NCBI GenBank assembly: GCA_963803735.1
Contig: CAWDNV010000023.1
Coordinates: forward strand, 1-64,000
Origin: Palsa-189 sp963803735
Lineage (GTDB): Bacteria > Acidobacteriota > Terriglobia > Acidiferrales > UBA7541
Direction of reading: 5' to 3'
Length of the DNA: 64,000 nucleotides
Below, piece after piece: positions 43,172-51,658 of this stretch. Under the pieces are notes generated by a model. It was not told the origin of the DNA. It saw nothing but the letters and a program-made list of their open reading frames with translations, and searched no databases. Within the stretch, counting starts at the first letter, position 1, and every line of letters starts with the position of its first letter. A program made the translations under genes and the position numbers.

Positions 43172-44527
43172 TTATTCGGCAAGAAGCAAGATTCGTAGAT
43201 CGCGAAGATTATTTCCCGTCGGTCCCGTCACGACCGTATCGCCAAGTTTATCGAAGAAGTTGTAGGAATCGCTTCGTGCCGCGAACTCTTGCGGATGTAG
43301 GTTTGCCGCGAGCGCTCTTTCCATGGTCTTGCCATCGGCGACGGCTCCGGCCGCCGGGCTCGAACCATCCTTTCCGTCGGTGCCCGCACTTAAGACGGCG
43401 ATCTGCGTGCCGGCGATCTTTTCCACGCAGTCCAGCACAAATGCCGAATTTCGGCCGCCAATACCATTGCCGCGCACGGGTGAGCTGAGTTCTCCGTCCG
43501 CAATCAGGGCTACACCGCGGCCGGGATTCGCCTGTGCCAGACGGACAACTTCACTGAGCAGGTACTCGGAAGCCGCAGGGATAGGCCAGTCGTCAGTTGA
43601 ATTATCACACTCCGCAACGAATCCTCGAGCCTCGGCCGCATGGTGAGCGTGATGGAAAAGGTCGTGCATTGTTAGCAGAAGCGAGAAATGAGCTCGCGAA
43701 AAGGGGGGAGCGCCCGGCTTTGGTGTTTCCGGGATCGATTCGGGATGAGCAAATTTCGAGCCTATCGAAGGCGGCAGCTTGGAATCGAGATCATATTTCT
43801 CGATCACCTGACAAGCGTCAACGACCGTAGTGGGATCGGGTAGCGTGGGCCCGGACGCGAGCGCCGATTCGAATCCCATGGGCACATCTGTGATCGCGAG
43901 GGTCACTTTCATGGACGCCCCCGCAAGGGCGGCGAGGCGCCCGCCTTTTACCGCGGAGAGGTGTTTGCGCACCGCGTTGATCTCGTTAATCGAGGCGCCA
44001 CAATTCACCAGCAGCCGATTTAGCTGCTGAATATCCTCCAAAGTGACGTTTGGATCGAGCGGCAATTCAATGAGCGAAGATCCGCCACCGGACAGCAAAA
44101 AGAAAATCAGCGTCCGCGACTCGCATTGCGAAAGCAACTCAGTGATGGCGCGGGCAGCAGCGATGCTGCCGCCGTCCGGGATGGGGTGTCCCGCACCCAT
44201 AACCCGAAATCCGCGCACGTAAGCGATGCTTTCGTGCGGCGTGACCAAAATGCCTTCAAAGGGAAGATCTGAACCGACAAGATCGGCAAAGCCCCGCGCC
44301 ATGGCTACCGATGCTTTGCCTATGGCTATGACGACAATTCGATCGTAAGTTGCTAGATCGATTTCAGCGTCATCAATCCGGATTTGCGAGCCGTTCCGCG
44401 CCAGTTTTTGGCGCATGGTCAAGGGAATATCGAGAGCCGCTAGTGTTTCGTGAAAAATGTCACGCGCGAGTTGCTTCAGGTCAGGCACGTTCGAGCGCGC
44501 GGACGCCTGCCTGTGCGACGTCGACAT
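43172..44527 (-). CDS. Glycerate 2-kinase (GckA/DUF4147 type)
   Basis: A 451-residue enzyme of the MOFRL/DUF4147 family that makes 2-phosphoglycerate from D-glycerate with ATP. N-terminal signature VIAIGKASVAMARG and VMGAGHPIPDGGSIAAA; the nucleotide loop is FLLSGGGSSLIELP; the MOFRL C-terminal domain has ADGELSSPVRGNGIGGRNSAFVLD and AGTDGKDGSSPAAGAV. ATG 44527 has a GAGG ribosome-binding site; a GTG at 44488 would shorten it. It overlaps the GlcG gene by 47 bases and is last in an operon with a hydroxyacid dehydrogenase whose product could be its substrate. Confidence 0.92.
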   Translation of the reverse strand: MSTSHRQASARSNVPDLKQLARDIFHETLAALDIPLTMRQKLARNGSQIRIDDAEIDLATYDRIVVIAIGKASVAMARGFADLVGSDLPFEGILVTPHESIAYVRGFRVMGAGHPIPDGGSIAAARAITELLSQCESRTLIFFLLSGGGSSLIELPLDPNVTLEDIQQLNRLLVNCGASINEINAVRKHLSAVKGGRLAALAGASMKVTLAITDVPMGFESALASGPTLPDPTTVVDACQVIEKYDLDSKLPPSIGSKFAHPESIPETPKPGAPPFSRAHFSLLLTMHDLFHHAHHAAEARGFVAECDNSTDDWPIPAASEYLLSEVVRLAQANPGRGVALIADGELSSPVRGNGIGGRNSAFVLDCVEKIAGTQIAVLSAGTDGKDGSSPAAGAVADGKTMERALAANLHPQEFAARSDSYNFFDKLGDTVVTGPTGNNLRDLRILLLAE

Positions 44528-44915
44528 CCTGATCCTCGCTCCCGTTGCTGACGCCGATCGCGCCCACGCACACGCCATCCACTTGTAAAGGGAGGCCGCC
44601 GCGCAGCGGTATTTGCCTTCCCTGGCTGGCCACGGAAAGGCCAAGGGAGAGCAGAACATTGACTTCGTCTCCACTGCGAGCGGGAGCGGAAGGCAGCCGG
44701 CGAATGGCAGCGCAGTGCGCTTTGCGAATGGCAATTTCCACTGAAGAAAGTTTTGCGCCGTCCATTCGCGCAAATGCGAACAAGTGACCGCCGTCGTCAA
44801 CGATGGCGATATCCATGGGGACTTTGATCTCGGCGGCGCGCGCTTGGGCAGCCGCGAGAATGGTTTGTGCCCCTTCCAGGGTCAATTTGGGATTATTGCG
44901 AGTTACCGCGGGCAT
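44481..44915 (-). CDS. GlcG/HbpS-family protein
   Basis: A 144-residue protein of the GlcG/HbpS fold: LTLEGAQTILAAAQARAAEIKVPMDIAIVDDGGHLFAFARMDGAKLSSVEIAIRKAHCAA then GGLPLQVDGVCVGAIGVSNGSEDQDVDVAQAGVRALE. Members include GlcG of glycolate-utilisation operons and haem-binding HbpS; its biochemical role is unsettled. The sequence GGAGAAAC precedes the ATG. It lies 15 bases after the hydroxyacid dehydrogenase gene and overlaps the glycerate kinase gene, so it fits the glyoxylate/glycerate context. Confidence 0.9.
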   Translation of the reverse strand: MPAVTRNNPKLTLEGAQTILAAAQARAAEIKVPMDIAIVDDGGHLFAFARMDGAKLSSVEIAIRKAHCAAIRRLPSAPARSGDEVNVLLSLGLSVASQGRQIPLRGGLPLQVDGVCVGAIGVSNGSEDQDVDVAQAGVRALERA

Positions 44916-44930
44916 GATTCGTTTCTCCTC

Positions 44931-45908
44931 TCATTGTTTCCACACGCTTGGATTCAGAATGTTTGGTGGTCGACGGCCTTCGAAAAAGGCGATGGTGTTG
45001 TCGGCGGCCATAGTGGCCATGCGGGTGCGCGTTTCGAGTGAGGCCGACGCGAGGTGCGGCGCCAGAACCACATTCGGCCGAAGCAGGCCGTGACCGATCT
45101 GAGGTTCTCGCTCGAAAACGTCGAGTGCCGCGCCTGCGATTTGCCGCTGCTCCAGGGCTGCGATAAGCGCAGCTTCTTGCACCACCGGGCCGCGCGAAGT
45201 GTTGATGAGGAACGCGGTCGGCTTCATCAGGGCCAATTCTCGCGGGCCAATCAGTCCGCGGGTAGCGGGAAGCAGAGGCACATGCACGCTCAGAAAATCG
45301 GCCTCTTTGAGAACGTCGTCGCGTTCCCCGTATTCTGCGTTCAATTGCACTTCAATTTCTCGGGGAGCTCGAACCTCGTCGTTATAAATGATCCGCATGC
45401 CGAAACCGCTTGCGCGCCGTGCCACGGCACGCCCGATGCGGCCGAACCCGAGAAGCCCGAGCGTCTTGCCCCAGACGTCCGCGCCGCAGAGTTGATCGAG
45501 ATTCCAACCTCTCCACTCTCCCGAACGCGCCAGCGCGTCTCCCTCGATCAGGCGTCGCGCGACGGCCATCAGCAGCGTCCATGCAAAATCCGCGGTGGTC
45601 TCATCGAGCACGCCTGGCGTGTTGCTGACTGCCACGTTGCGTCGCGTGCAGGCGTCCACATCAATATTGTCATAGCCGACGGCGATATTGGCCACGGACT
45701 GGAGCCGGGGCGCGGCGGCGAGAAGTTCGTCGTCGATTTTTTCCGTGAGAAGGCAGATCAAGCCGTCCTTGTCAGCGACGCGGCGCAGCACTTCGGCTCG
45801 GGGCGGCCGGTCTGAATCGCTCCAATATTCCACTTCAAAATGCTCGGCAAGCTTCGCGCGCGGTTCTTCGAATAAGTGGTGAGTGACAAGTATTTTCGGA
45901 CGATCCAT
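44931..45908 (-). CDS. D-2-hydroxyacid dehydrogenase (glyoxylate/hydroxypyruvate reductase-like)
   Basis: A 325-residue NAD(P)-dependent enzyme. GLLGFGRIGRAVARRA is the GxGxxG cofactor loop; the catalytic Arg is in NTSRGPVVQEAAL, the Glu in VFEREPQ, and the His in VLAPHLASAS. FAWTLLMAVARRLIEGD is the typical segment before the Rossmann domain. Close relatives reduce glyoxylate to glycolate or hydroxypyruvate to D-glycerate; the co-transcribed glycerate kinase favours the latter. GCGAGG precedes the ATG. It is first in the operon and divergent from a permease. Confidence 0.94.
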   Translation of the reverse strand: MDRPKILVTHHLFEEPRAKLAEHFEVEYWSDSDRPPRAEVLRRVADKDGLICLLTEKIDDELLAAAPRLQSVANIAVGYDNIDVDACTRRNVAVSNTPGVLDETTADFAWTLLMAVARRLIEGDALARSGEWRGWNLDQLCGADVWGKTLGLLGFGRIGRAVARRASGFGMRIIYNDEVRAPREIEVQLNAEYGERDDVLKEADFLSVHVPLLPATRGLIGPRELALMKPTAFLINTSRGPVVQEAALIAALEQRQIAGAALDVFEREPQIGHGLLRPNVVLAPHLASASLETRTRMATMAADNTIAFFEGRRPPNILNPSVWKQ

Positions 45909-46111
45909 CCAACCTCGCCTCCGAGCAGAGACGGGAGATTAACATATCTGCACGCCCGCCAAGGAACTGTGGCCCGTTCTCCCAACATGGCTGCTTGTAC
46001 TAGTGTGCCTCCGCAATATATAACGTTGCCCGCTCGGATAGACCGCTCGGCCGTTTAGCGCAGATCTCATGTCCGACCGTTGTACGGGATTGTAAGGAGA
46101 ATTGGCAAAAC
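45909..46111. promoter_or_regulatory. Divergent promoter region of dehydrogenase operon and lactate permease
   Basis: The 203 bases between two divergent start codons should hold both promoters. A TATATAA-like stretch at about 46016-46022 is the most AT-rich segment. No certain operator was found. The permease has a weak AAGGAG ribosome-binding sequence at 46095-46100. Confidence 0.4.
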
Positions 46112-47737
46112 ATGTTTCAGCAGACGCTCAATCCGGCAGGGAATTTGTGGCTGACCGTACTGATTGCCATGATTCCGTTCGCGGCCTTGCTGTACATGCT
46201 GGCCGCTTTGCGCCTCACAGCTTGGCTGGCCACGATCCTCGGCGGAGTCATCACCATCCTTTTAGGCGTGTTGGTGTGGCACGCGCCTGTCCGCGATACG
46301 TTCAAATCCTACCTGTACGGCGGCTTCACCGGTTTCTGGGCGATTGACTGGATCACCTTCTGGGGTCTGATCATCTTCAACACTCTCGTCCTCACGGGAA
46401 TGTTCGACAGGTTCAAAAAATGGATGATCCACCACGCGACCGCCGACATCCGGATTCAAACCATCATGCTCGCTTGGGCATTCGGCGCGCTGCTCGAAGG
46501 ACTGGTCGGATTCGGTTATCCGTGGGCGGTCGTGGTGCCCATTCTGGTCGGCTTAGGTATCACGGACCTCGACGCGATCCGCGTTGCAGCCTTGGCAAAC
46601 AATGCGCCAGTTTCCTATGGTGCGCTCGGCGCGCCAATTCTGGGATTAGCCGCCGTGACCGGGCTTCCGCTGATGGCGCTTTCCGCCTCCGTCGGAAGCA
46701 TCGTTGCGGTTCTGGCGTTGCTGCCTCCCTGGGTGCTGATTTATCTGGTGAGCGGCTGGGAAGGAATGATCGAAGCCTGGCCGTTGGCGATCGTGGGTTC
46801 GCTTTCCTATATCGCCGGCCAATGGCCTGTGGCGCGTTACCTGGGTCCGTATCTTCCGGATTTAGGCGGAGCGCTCGTTTCCTTCTGGGTTCTATTTCTG
46901 CTGGTGAAAATCTGGCGCCCGAAGACAATCCGGGGCTTCGGTGGCGCCGCCCTGGCTACTCCGGAAGCGGTGCATATGCGAAATCCGTCCGAGCCCGCTT
47001 TGGACTTGGGTTCCGCGTCAGAAGCCCTCGCCGTCTGGTTCCCCTATATCGTACTGATAGCCGTCGTTGTCTCCTGGACAGGTCCGTGGTCCCATCTCCC
47101 GGCGGTGAGTTGGTTCCGCTGGTCAGTGTCGGCCAACTCTTCGGTTACCCAGAAGCCAATTCTGTCGGTTTTCAACTTCACGCCCTATGCCGGCGGCACC
47201 TCGATTTTGGCCTCCTGGTTGCTGCTTCTGCTCATCTTGCGGCCATCATTGCAGCTCATCCGTCAGGTCTTTGCCAAGACCTTCAAGCAAATGTGGGGTG
47301 CGCTGTTGGTGGCATTCTTCATTTTCGCGCTCGCTTATATTTTCGTGTTCACAGGAATGGCCAACTCGCTGGCCTACGGTCTCTCCAAGATCGGCGTGTT
47401 CTTTGTAGTCCTGGCGCCGATTCTCGGCTGGATTGGCGTCGCGCTCTCGGGCAGCAATACTGCTACGAACGCGATGTTTGGTCCGGTGCAAGCGCTCACC
47501 GGCCGGCTCTTGAACCTGCCGATCCTGCTGCTGCCCTCGTTCAACTCCGTTGGCGCCGAAGTGGGGAAGCCCATCGCGCCGCAGACGGCCAGCGTCGGTG
47601 TTTCCACCAGCAGGCTCGTGCGCAGCGAGGGCCAGGTGATCCGTCACAATATGGGCTGGACGTTGGTGATGCTCGCATACCTCACAGTGATATCGGCTTT
47701 CTTCTACTTCTTCGCGTCCAGCTGGATGACGCTCTGA
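46112..47737 (+). CDS. L-lactate/glycolate permease (LctP family)
   Basis: A 541-residue inner-membrane protein with about 12-14 hydrophobic segments of the LctP family, which brings in lactate and glycolate by proton symport. Matching segments include AWAFGALLEGLVGFGYPWAVVVPILVGLG, ALANNAPVSYGALGAPI and the C-terminal GSNTATNAMFGPVQ and SVGAEVGKPIAPQTASVG. Family length is 530-560 residues. It is divergent from the hydroxyacid dehydrogenase-GlcG-glycerate kinase operon, which fits glycolate uptake feeding glyoxylate metabolism. Confidence 0.94.
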   Translation: MFQQTLNPAGNLWLTVLIAMIPFAALLYMLAALRLTAWLATILGGVITILLGVLVWHAPVRDTFKSYLYGGFTGFWAIDWITFWGLIIFNTLVLTGMFDRFKKWMIHHATADIRIQTIMLAWAFGALLEGLVGFGYPWAVVVPILVGLGITDLDAIRVAALANNAPVSYGALGAPILGLAAVTGLPLMALSASVGSIVAVLALLPPWVLIYLVSGWEGMIEAWPLAIVGSLSYIAGQWPVARYLGPYLPDLGGALVSFWVLFLLVKIWRPKTIRGFGGAALATPEAVHMRNPSEPALDLGSASEALAVWFPYIVLIAVVVSWTGPWSHLPAVSWFRWSVSANSSVTQKPILSVFNFTPYAGGTSILASWLLLLLILRPSLQLIRQVFAKTFKQMWGALLVAFFIFALAYIFVFTGMANSLAYGLSKIGVFFVVLAPILGWIGVALSGSNTATNAMFGPVQALTGRLLNLPILLLPSFNSVGAEVGKPIAPQTASVGVSTSRLVRSEGQVIRHNMGWTLVMLAYLTVISAFFYFFASSWMTL

Positions 47738-47827
47738 TCTGGAGCCTTTTGCTTTAGCGTGAGGGGCATCCGCTTGTCGAGCCGAACAAGCGCATTCCGA
47801 GAACACAGCTTTTCGCCCGTAAAAAAG

Positions 47828-48673
47828 TTACTTCGCGGCCGCTGCGGACGCTTTCTTCTGGTCCTCCGCCAGCCTCTTTTTGAAGGTCTGTTCCCACCCA
47901 TCGATATCCGCCAGGCAGCCCTGTTGGCCGTTGATGAAGGGGTTCGGCCCTTTGCCGATCTTCGCGTACTTCTCTTGCATGTGATAGAAGGGCGTATGCG
48001 AGCCAAGCATCACATCGCACGGAAGAATGCGTAAATACTTGTACGTGAAAAGAGTGTCTTCCACGATGAATGGATAAGTTTTGTTGTTCACCACAGGCGT
48101 CATCGCGTTGGGAGCGATGGAACCGGGAATCACCACATCGTAAGTCTTGCCATCCTCCGTAGCCTTCAGCGTCCACGTAGTATTGCCTTCCGTATGGCCG
48201 GGAGTGAGATGCGCCGTCAAAACTTCGTCTCCCAGGGTGACTCGATCCAGATGGTGCAGGATTCTGTCGATCGGATGCGTTTTTCCTCCCGGCCGAATCG
48301 CCTGTGTAGCCGGAACGTCACGGTCCATGATCATCACCGTGGCACCGGTCATTTGCTTAACGAGCGCGTCGCCTTCGCAATGGTCCACATGCGCGTGGCT
48401 GGTCAGCAGAATCTTGATATCTGTGAATTTGAACCCCAGCTTTTCCACTGAATCGCGAATCCACGGCACGTTGCTCTCATACGTGCTGTCGATCAGGATG
48501 TTGCCCGCGGGCGTCGTAACCAGAAAAGAGGAATGCGTGTCCGTACCCACGAAATATATGTTGCCGATCACCTTGTGCGGAGGAAAAGGCTTGTCCTCGT
48601 TTCCTTGGGCCATCAGATGAGCAGGAATAAGCGTCGCAATGAGCAGACCAAAGGCCAAACCTATTCTTCGCAT
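47828..48673 (-). CDS. Subclass B3-like metallo-beta-lactamase
   Basis: A 281-residue exported protein with signal peptide (IGLAFGLLIATLIPAHLMAQ) and the B3 zinc ligands in place: HAHVDH (His93, His95, Asp97, His98), TPGHTEGNT (His160) and GSHTPFY (His226). Sequence around them (NILIDSTYESNVPWIRDSVEKLGF and LTSHAHVDHCEGD) follows the B3 layout. B3 enzymes hydrolyse beta-lactams, but many environmental relatives have other activities, so resistance is only possible. AAAGGAGAG precedes the ATG. An ADGHPDLSG-family gene lies upstream on the same strand. Confidence 0.88.
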   Translation of the reverse strand: MRRIGLAFGLLIATLIPAHLMAQGNEDKPFPPHKVIGNIYFVGTDTHSSFLVTTPAGNILIDSTYESNVPWIRDSVEKLGFKFTDIKILLTSHAHVDHCEGDALVKQMTGATVMIMDRDVPATQAIRPGGKTHPIDRILHHLDRVTLGDEVLTAHLTPGHTEGNTTWTLKATEDGKTYDVVIPGSIAPNAMTPVVNNKTYPFIVEDTLFTYKYLRILPCDVMLGSHTPFYHMQEKYAKIGKGPNPFINGQQGCLADIDGWEQTFKKRLAEDQKKASAAAAK

Positions 48674-48739
48674 GCACTCTCCTTTTTGAAGCTTGCAGGT
48701 TTGAAGCTTACACGCTCTCAGCCCGCGAAGCCTTGCTTC

Positions 48740-49573
48740 TTACCGGTTCGGCGCCGCGGCCCCGGGATCGACGTATCCGCGCGTGCCGTCGGGCCGAATG
48801 GGCCCGGGCCCGAACTGAAGATGACCCAGATCGGCGTTATTCTCGCTGCACGAAAATTCCTTGGTCTCCTCATCGGGTGGTCCCAGGACCCAGGTTCGCG
48901 AATAGGTAAACGGCCTGGTATAAAACTTCGGGTCCTCGATCAACGTTTCCACGTGGATGTGATCGCCATCAGGCCGCGTCCAACGCTCCACCACGTGCAT
49001 GGCATCGCTATGCGGATTTGCGTTTTCATCGATCCACACCTTCTCGTCTTTAAATCCCACTGAATCGATCACCAATACGTCGCCATCCCAATGGCCAATT
49101 TCTTCTCCAAAGAAAGACACATCGGCCTCTTTCGAATGCTTACGAGTCGCGTCAATAGGAATGAGCCGAAAATAGTTGTACAAATACAGGAAAACGACTT
49201 TCTTATTACCTTGCAGGACCTCAAACGGTAGCCCGCTGGCATTGTGTCGCGGGATTCCGCCAATAATGCAAAGACTCTCAGGATCGATGGTCGCGGTCAG
49301 ATTATGCTGCAATGCGGCTTCGCCCGCGGGCGTGAGAGGCAGCTTGAAGCCTGGCAGATCCTTCCCGATGTTTCCGACAGGATGTGTGTCGCGCGTGCCT
49401 TTCCAGTATCCGCTGAGGTCCGGGTGTCCATCAGCCGTTCGAGGAGTCGGCCGGTTCGATTTTATATCCGGTGCCGTCAGTTCTTGCGCGCCGAGAGTTG
49501 GCGCAGTCGCGAGAAACAGGCTAGCTGCAATCGCGCCAGCCATAAAAAACCGCGCCAGGTGCTTCGTCTTCAT
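48740..49573 (-). CDS. Secreted ADGHPDLSG-family protein
   Basis: A 277-residue exported protein from ATG 49573 (GGGGAGG upstream). Signal peptide ARFFMAGAIAASLFLATAPTLGAQ. It shows the full family motif RTPRTADGHPDLSGYWKG-like start (RPTPRTADGHPDLSGYW), then SLCIIGGIPRHNASG, GEEIGHWDGDVLVIDSVGFKDEKVWID, PHSDAMHVVERWTR, LIEDPKFYTRPF and KEFSCSENN. It lies between a B3-type metallo-beta-lactamase and a divergent NHL propeller gene. Function unknown. Confidence 0.82.
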   Translation of the reverse strand: MKTKHLARFFMAGAIAASLFLATAPTLGAQELTAPDIKSNRPTPRTADGHPDLSGYWKGTRDTHPVGNIGKDLPGFKLPLTPAGEAALQHNLTATIDPESLCIIGGIPRHNASGLPFEVLQGNKKVVFLYLYNYFRLIPIDATRKHSKEADVSFFGEEIGHWDGDVLVIDSVGFKDEKVWIDENANPHSDAMHVVERWTRPDGDHIHVETLIEDPKFYTRPFTYSRTWVLGPPDEETKEFSCSENNADLGHLQFGPGPIRPDGTRGYVDPGAAAPNR

Positions 49574-49785
49574 CGTCGACCTCCCCTGCTGGACCTCCGC
49601 GGCATAGTGTCTCACTTTTTCGTCTGCAGTAGCCTCTGAGAATACGGTTCCCAGGATTTGGAACCACACCGGCCTTTGACGCCGGGCGCTCATACATCAC
49701 GCCGTTGATATCCGCACGAGCTGAGACTAGACTGCGGCGTACACTACGGCAAGGTTCTACCAAATATGCTAGGGGGAACAATTCC

Positions 49786-51057
49786 GTGAACATCTGGAAG
49801 AAATGCCCCAGGATGCCTGCCGCGACGATCATTCTGTGCTTCGTTTGGGCTGCGGCTGCCGCTCTGCCCGCGCGAGCGCAGGACAAGCCCATGTATAAGG
49901 TCGACCCCTTTTGGCCCAAGCCGTTGCCGCACAAATGGATTATGCAACAGGTTCCCACGCTGACCGTCGACAAAGACGATCACATCTGGGTGTTTAATCG
50001 TTCGCGACAAATCATGCCGGACGAATCCGGAGCATCGACGACGCCTCCGCGCACCGATTGCTGCATCGCGGGACCCGCGGTGCTCGAATTCGATACCGAT
50101 GGCAATCTTCTCAGGGGCTGGGGAGGTCCGGGCTACGTGCCCGGATGGCCGCGCGAGCAAACCATCAACACCGATAAAAAGGGGAACGTCTGGATATCCG
50201 GAATGGGCCGTGGAGACAGCATCCTCAAATTCACACCCGACGGAAAGTTGCTCTGGGATTTTGGTCATCGCGGACCTTACATAGAGCAAGGACCAAACGC
50301 ACCGCCTTTGAAAGACAATAACCAGCAAACCGACACTTTCTACAGCGGCATGGCGGGTTTTGAAATAGACGACGATGTGCACGAGATCTACATCGCCGAA
50401 GGCGAGATGTTGAATAAGCGCGTCGTCGTATATGACGAAGACACCGGCGCATTCAAGCGCGGATGGGGCGGCCACGGAATGCCTTTGAGCGAAATTTCAA
50501 ATGACTCTGTGCCGGCCTATGACACAAGCGGCCCTCCTCCCGACATGAAGGGTTTCGCGATCCTGCACTGTATCCACATCTCGCACGACGGTTTGGTCTA
50601 CGTCTGCGAACGCGGCAGCGATAGAGTTCAGGTTTTTACGAAGCAGGGTAAGTTCGTGCAAGAATTTTTCGTCCATCCTTCGACGCCGGCCCGTGGCCCG
50701 GAATGCGGCGGCCCCGGCAGCCTGAAATTCGGCCCCTGCGGAACGATCCTGAATCTCGCCTTCTCGCCCGCGCCAGAGCAGAAATACGTTTTCATTGCAG
50801 ACGCGGCGAACGATAAGGTCTGGATCGTTAATCGCAAAGACGGCGTTACAGTTGGCTCGATCGGCGATAACGGACGCATGGCTGGCCAATTCCATTTTAT
50901 CGATGGTCTGGCCGCGGATTCACATGGGAACATCTACACCGGCGAAGTCGAGACGGGCAAACGGATTCAAAAGTTCGTCCCTATCAACGGGAAGGGAAGC
51001 GTTAGCGCCGCTTCGGACAGGGCACAAGCACGAGGAGCTGGTAAATCAGGCGGTTAG
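49786..51057 (+). CDS. Secreted NHL-type beta-propeller protein
   Basis: A 423-residue protein from a GTG preceded by AGGGGG. The signal peptide is PAATIILCFVWAAAAALPARAQ. NHL/6-bladed repeats: PTLTVDKDDHIWVFNRSRQI, EQTINTDKKGNVWISGMG, YIAEGEMLNKRVVVYDEDTGAF, HISHDGLVYVCERGSDRVQVFTKQGKFV, KYVFIADAANDKVWIVN and GLAADSHGNIYTGEVETGKRIQKF. It resembles the propeller at 14078. An exported cupin gene follows after 96 bases. Partner and ligand unknown. The C-terminal tail is Ser/Ala/Gly-rich. Confidence 0.84.
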   Translation: MNIWKKCPRMPAATIILCFVWAAAAALPARAQDKPMYKVDPFWPKPLPHKWIMQQVPTLTVDKDDHIWVFNRSRQIMPDESGASTTPPRTDCCIAGPAVLEFDTDGNLLRGWGGPGYVPGWPREQTINTDKKGNVWISGMGRGDSILKFTPDGKLLWDFGHRGPYIEQGPNAPPLKDNNQQTDTFYSGMAGFEIDDDVHEIYIAEGEMLNKRVVVYDEDTGAFKRGWGGHGMPLSEISNDSVPAYDTSGPPPDMKGFAILHCIHISHDGLVYVCERGSDRVQVFTKQGKFVQEFFVHPSTPARGPECGGPGSLKFGPCGTILNLAFSPAPEQKYVFIADAANDKVWIVNRKDGVTVGSIGDNGRMAGQFHFIDGLAADSHGNIYTGEVETGKRIQKFVPINGKGSVSAASDRAQARGAGKSGG

Positions 51058-51153
51058 CGTGCTGCCGAAGCTACGATGCCAAGACGGAAATCAGGATAAC
51101 GGCGGAAGTCGCCGAATCGAAATGAGAATTCCACCTGAAAGGAGAACGCTCGA

Positions 51154-51609
51154 ATGAAGTCATTGCTGACGCTGACTATATTCTTGACGATGGCTGTTTT
51201 CCTCACCGCCGCTGCCGCCCCGATCGGAGGTGGCGTCCCGGCGGCAGTTCATTACATCGGCCACGACAAAGTGGCCGAAGTGATGGCTAAGGGCGGACCG
51301 ATCGTGAACGATCCCGGCCTGATCGTGCTCGCCAATCGCCGCGGAGCTGGTCAGGTGGAGTATCACGAGCACACCAACCACATCTTCATCATGGTGGAAG
51401 GGGAAGCCACTTTCATAACCGGCGGCACCATGGTCGGCGCCAAGCGCACCAGCCCGGATCAGATGGTGGCGACCTCCATCGACGGAGGCGAGACCCACCA
51501 CCTCAGTAAAGGCGACGTCATCACCATTCCCGCCAAGACGCCGCATTGGTGGAAGGAAGTTCCGACAAAGACCGCCGCCTATTACGCCGTGAACATCGAA
51601 GGCCAATAG
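51154..51609 (+). CDS. Exported cupin protein
   Basis: A 151-residue protein with signal peptide (LLTLTIFLTMAVFLTAAAAP). The cupin has motif 1 as VEYHEHTNHIFIMVEGEATFITGG (His-x-His) and motif 2 as LSKGDVITIPAKTPHWWKEV with a third His. The two His-pairs and extra Glu form an ordinary cupin metal site. The export leader sets it apart from most cupins. GAAAGGAGAAC precedes the ATG. It is next to an NHL propeller gene, as the VOC protein is in the first secreted cluster. Confidence 0.86.
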   Translation: MKSLLTLTIFLTMAVFLTAAAAPIGGGVPAAVHYIGHDKVAEVMAKGGPIVNDPGLIVLANRRGAGQVEYHEHTNHIFIMVEGEATFITGGTMVGAKRTSPDQMVATSIDGGETHHLSKGDVITIPAKTPHWWKEVPTKTAAYYAVNIEGQ

Positions 51610-51658
51610 CGCGCAGCAACCGCCCTCGTTTCGCTCGACGAAAGCGCGACGGTTCAAG

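Noticed and set aside
46420..47757. 445-residue plus-strand frame inside the lactate permease
   Set aside because: The overlapping frame of the permease is a well-known membrane protein family; the alternative is Arg-rich and lacks motifs.
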